5,870 nt of DNA. Source: Candidatus Pacearchaeota archaeon. GTDB taxonomy: Archaea; Nanobdellota; Nanobdellia; Pacearchaeales; GW2011-AR1. Positions 4,754-5,870 of this stretch are shown here, piece by piece. Positions within the stretch are counted from its first letter, which is position 1. Each line of letters starts with the position of its first letter. The position numbers and the translations under genes were made by a program. The notes below the pieces were generated by a model, which had not been told where the DNA came from, did no database searches, and saw only the letters and a list, made by a program, of their open reading frames with translations. The stretch lies in contig JACOWL010000034.1 in the NCBI GenBank assembly GCA_016176815.1, positions 1 to 5,870 on the forward strand. Reading direction: 5' to 3'.

Positions 4754-5155
4754 ATGACATTAGAAGTTTTATTTTTAATTGGAAGGGTTATTCTTGGATT
4801 ATTTTTTATTAATTCAGGTTTTAATCATTTTGCGCATCTTAATATGATTGCAGGTTATGCCGGTTCTAAAAAAATTCCTTTTCCTAAATTTTCAACATTT
4901 GTTTCAGGACTTTTTCTTTTATTAGGAGGATTAAGCATTCTGGTGGGAGTCTATACATTAATAGGAATTATTTTGCTAATCGCTTTTTTGCTTCCTGCAG
5001 CTTTTTTTGTTCATAATTTCTGGACACTGCCTGAAGCGCAAAAACAAACAGATAAAGTAAATTTTATGAAAAATCTTGCGATTGTCGGAGCATTATTAAT
5101 GCTGCTGCAAATTCCAACTCCATGGGCTTTTTCACTTTGGAATTTTTTGGGTTAA
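4754..5155 (+). CDS. DoxX-family integral membrane protein
   Basis: This 133-aa protein has four predicted membrane helices (about residues 4-24, 46-66, 68-88 and 104-121). It opens with the DoxX-type pattern GRVILGLFFINSGFNHF (10-26), and has GYAGSKKIPFPKFSTFVSG between helices 1 and 2 and FFVHNFWTL after helix 3. DoxX proteins include the small subunit of thiosulfate:quinone oxidoreductase in Acidianus and partners of redox and thiol-handling complexes in bacteria; most family members have no proven role. It begins 68 bp after trhO on the same strand, so co-transcription with that rhodanese-domain gene is possible, although it has its own TATA-like box. Its stop codon overlaps the stop codon of the convergent gene in a shared TTAA. 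Family assignment is good; function here is unknown. Confidence 0.85.
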   Translation: MTLEVLFLIGRVILGLFFINSGFNHFAHLNMIAGYAGSKKIPFPKFSTFVSGLFLLLGGLSILVGVYTLIGIILLIAFLLPAAFFVHNFWTLPEAQKQTDKVNFMKNLAIVGALLMLLQIPTPWAFSLWNFLG

Positions 5156-5475
5156 ATCTTTCTTTTATTTTGCTCACTTAAATGAAAAGTATGTTCAATT
5201 TCAGTTTCTATTTTATTAAAAACTTTGTGAAAAGTTCTTTTTAAATCCCAGTCAACAGCTTCTGCATCCATTAATTTTCCAGAGTAATCAACCGCAACAT
5301 GAACGCTGAATTTTGTTTTTCCGCCGTGATTGTGTTCTTTTAAATGAATTTTTACAGCTTCCACATTCTTTAATTTGTTTTCAATTTTTTTTGAATATTC
5401 ATTCCAAAGTTTTTGGAATTCTTCTTTGGTTTTTTCAGTTAGAATTTCAAAGCCGATTGTTTTTAAATCAACCAT
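5152..5475 (-). CDS. Small HPF/RaiA-like protein, possible ribosome hibernation factor
   Basis: This is a 107-aa cytoplasmic protein. The predicted order is beta (FEILTEK, 9-15), helix (TKEEFQKLWNEYSKKIENKL, 16-35), beta (VKIHLKEHN, 41-49), beta (KFSVHVAVDY, 55-64), a turn with SGKLMDAEAVDWDLKRTFH (65-83), and a helix to about residue 97. This beta-alpha-beta-beta-beta-alpha layout, the long first helix and the acidic AVDWDLKRTF stretch before the last helix resemble the HPF/RaiA (YfiA) family, which binds in the mRNA/tRNA channel of the small subunit and stops translation. It starts one base after the stop codon of rps10, so the two are translated from one mRNA; that context fits a ribosome-associated role. 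The match is by fold order and not by a diagnostic motif, so the assignment is tentative. Ends tail-to-tail with the DoxX gene. Confidence 0.6.
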   Translation of the reverse strand: MVDLKTIGFEILTEKTKEEFQKLWNEYSKKIENKLKNVEAVKIHLKEHNHGGKTKFSVHVAVDYSGKLMDAEAVDWDLKRTFHKVFNKIETEIEHTFHLSEQNKRKI

Positions 5476-5476
5476 T

Positions 5477-5785
5477 TTAATCTTTCATCTCTATTTTAAC
5501 ATTTACAGATTTTGGAATCTGCATTTTCATAATCTGCCTCAAGACTTTTTCATTTGCAGGCAGGTCAATTAATCTTTTATGAATTCTCATTTCAAAATTA
5601 TCAAATGTTGCGGTTCCGTTTCCGCACGGCGATTTTCTCGTCGTGATTTTTAATCTTTGAGTCGGCAGAGGAACGGGTCCGCTTATTATAATTCCGGATT
5701 TTTTAGCCATCTCTTTAATAGATCCGCAAATAGAGTTAAGCATTTCTATATCTATGCTGTTTAATTTTATTCTGACTTTTAACAT
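5477..5785 (-). CDS. rps10: 30S ribosomal protein uS10
   Basis: This is a full-length archaeal/eukaryotic-type uS10 (102 aa). Diagnostic stretches are KVRIKLNSID at the start, SGPVPLPTQRLKITTRKSP (35-53), GTATFDNFEMRIHKRLIDL (57-75) and IPKSVNVKIEM near the end. The protein sits in the head of the small subunit; the bacterial homologue also acts as NusE in antitermination. The ATG at 5785 is chosen because the first strand starts at residue 2, and a TATA-like box is 27 nt upstream. In many archaea this gene follows the elongation factor 1A gene. Here the 85 bp to the window edge (5786-5870) show no end of such a gene, and rps10 seems to head its own operon with the HPF-like gene. Confidence 0.96.
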   Translation of the reverse strand: MLKVRIKLNSIDIEMLNSICGSIKEMAKKSGIIISGPVPLPTQRLKITTRKSPCGNGTATFDNFEMRIHKRLIDLPANEKVLRQIMKMQIPKSVNVKIEMKD

Positions 5786-5807
5786 GGTATAAAAGTGCAG
5801 AAATTCA

Positions 5808-5816
5808 TTTAAAAAT
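5808..5816 (-). promoter_or_regulatory. TATA-like box of the rps10 operon
   Basis: The minus strand reads ATTTTTAAA, centred 27 nt before the ATG at 5785. It probably drives both rps10 and the HPF-like gene as a leaderless mRNA. Confidence 0.5.
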
Positions 5817-5870
5817 GTTTTGTAGAACTTTAGTGAAACTTTGCAAGATTTATCTCGGGATTTCGGGCGA

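Noticed and set aside
5375..5572. A 65-aa open frame on the plus strand
   Set aside because: It overlaps rps10 and the HPF-like gene on the opposite strand, has no promoter-like element, and has a composition typical of an antisense frame.
5786..5870. The tail of an elongation factor 1A gene or a tRNA upstream of rps10
   Set aside because: No reading frame ending with EF-1A-like sequence and no T-loop or cloverleaf could be found in these 85 bases.

Overview
This AT-rich window looks archaeal. It holds the N-terminus of the archaeal/eukaryotic-type initiation factor aIF5B, an archaeal-type ribosomal protein uS10, and a string of small genes that mostly lack Shine-Dalgarno sequences but have TATA-like boxes about 25-27 nt before their start codons, as expected for leaderless archaeal transcripts. 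The low GC, short proteins and many small orphans fit a DPANN-type lineage such as Woesearchaeota or Pacearchaeota. That placement is inferred from overall character, not demonstrated.

Left part (1-2378): the truncated start of aIF5B (minus strand), a 73-aa orphan (minus), a PC4-like single-stranded-DNA-binding protein (minus), and a winged-helix protein with two C-terminal membrane helices (plus). The three gene-free gaps here (183-554, 777-1148 and 2003-2378) are almost equal in length (372, 372 and 376 bp). Each contains a diverged copy of one dispersed, hairpin-rich noncoding repeat. The copies share a 71-bp near-identical block (A and B), a GC-rich stem-loop, and an AGCTGTCT motif with fixed spacing. 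In all three cases the repeat lies just downstream of a small minus-strand gene. This family is the most unusual feature of the window.

Middle part (2379-4685): two orphan minus-strand genes, then a cyclophilin-type peptidyl-prolyl isomerase with an N-terminal hydrophobic anchor (minus). The cyclophilin is divergent from a TrhO/UPF0176 rhodanese-domain tRNA hydroxylase (plus). Both apparently start with TTG codons only 10 bp apart.

Right part (4686-5870): a DoxX-family membrane protein follows trhO on the same strand and ends in a shared TTAA with the convergent minus-strand operon. That operon is rps10 followed, after a single base, by a 107-aa protein whose predicted fold order resembles ribosome hibernation factor (HPF/RaiA). 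Translation, RNA modification and ribosome control are thus the recurring theme of the recognisable genes. No tRNA, rRNA, CRISPR array or transposase was seen.
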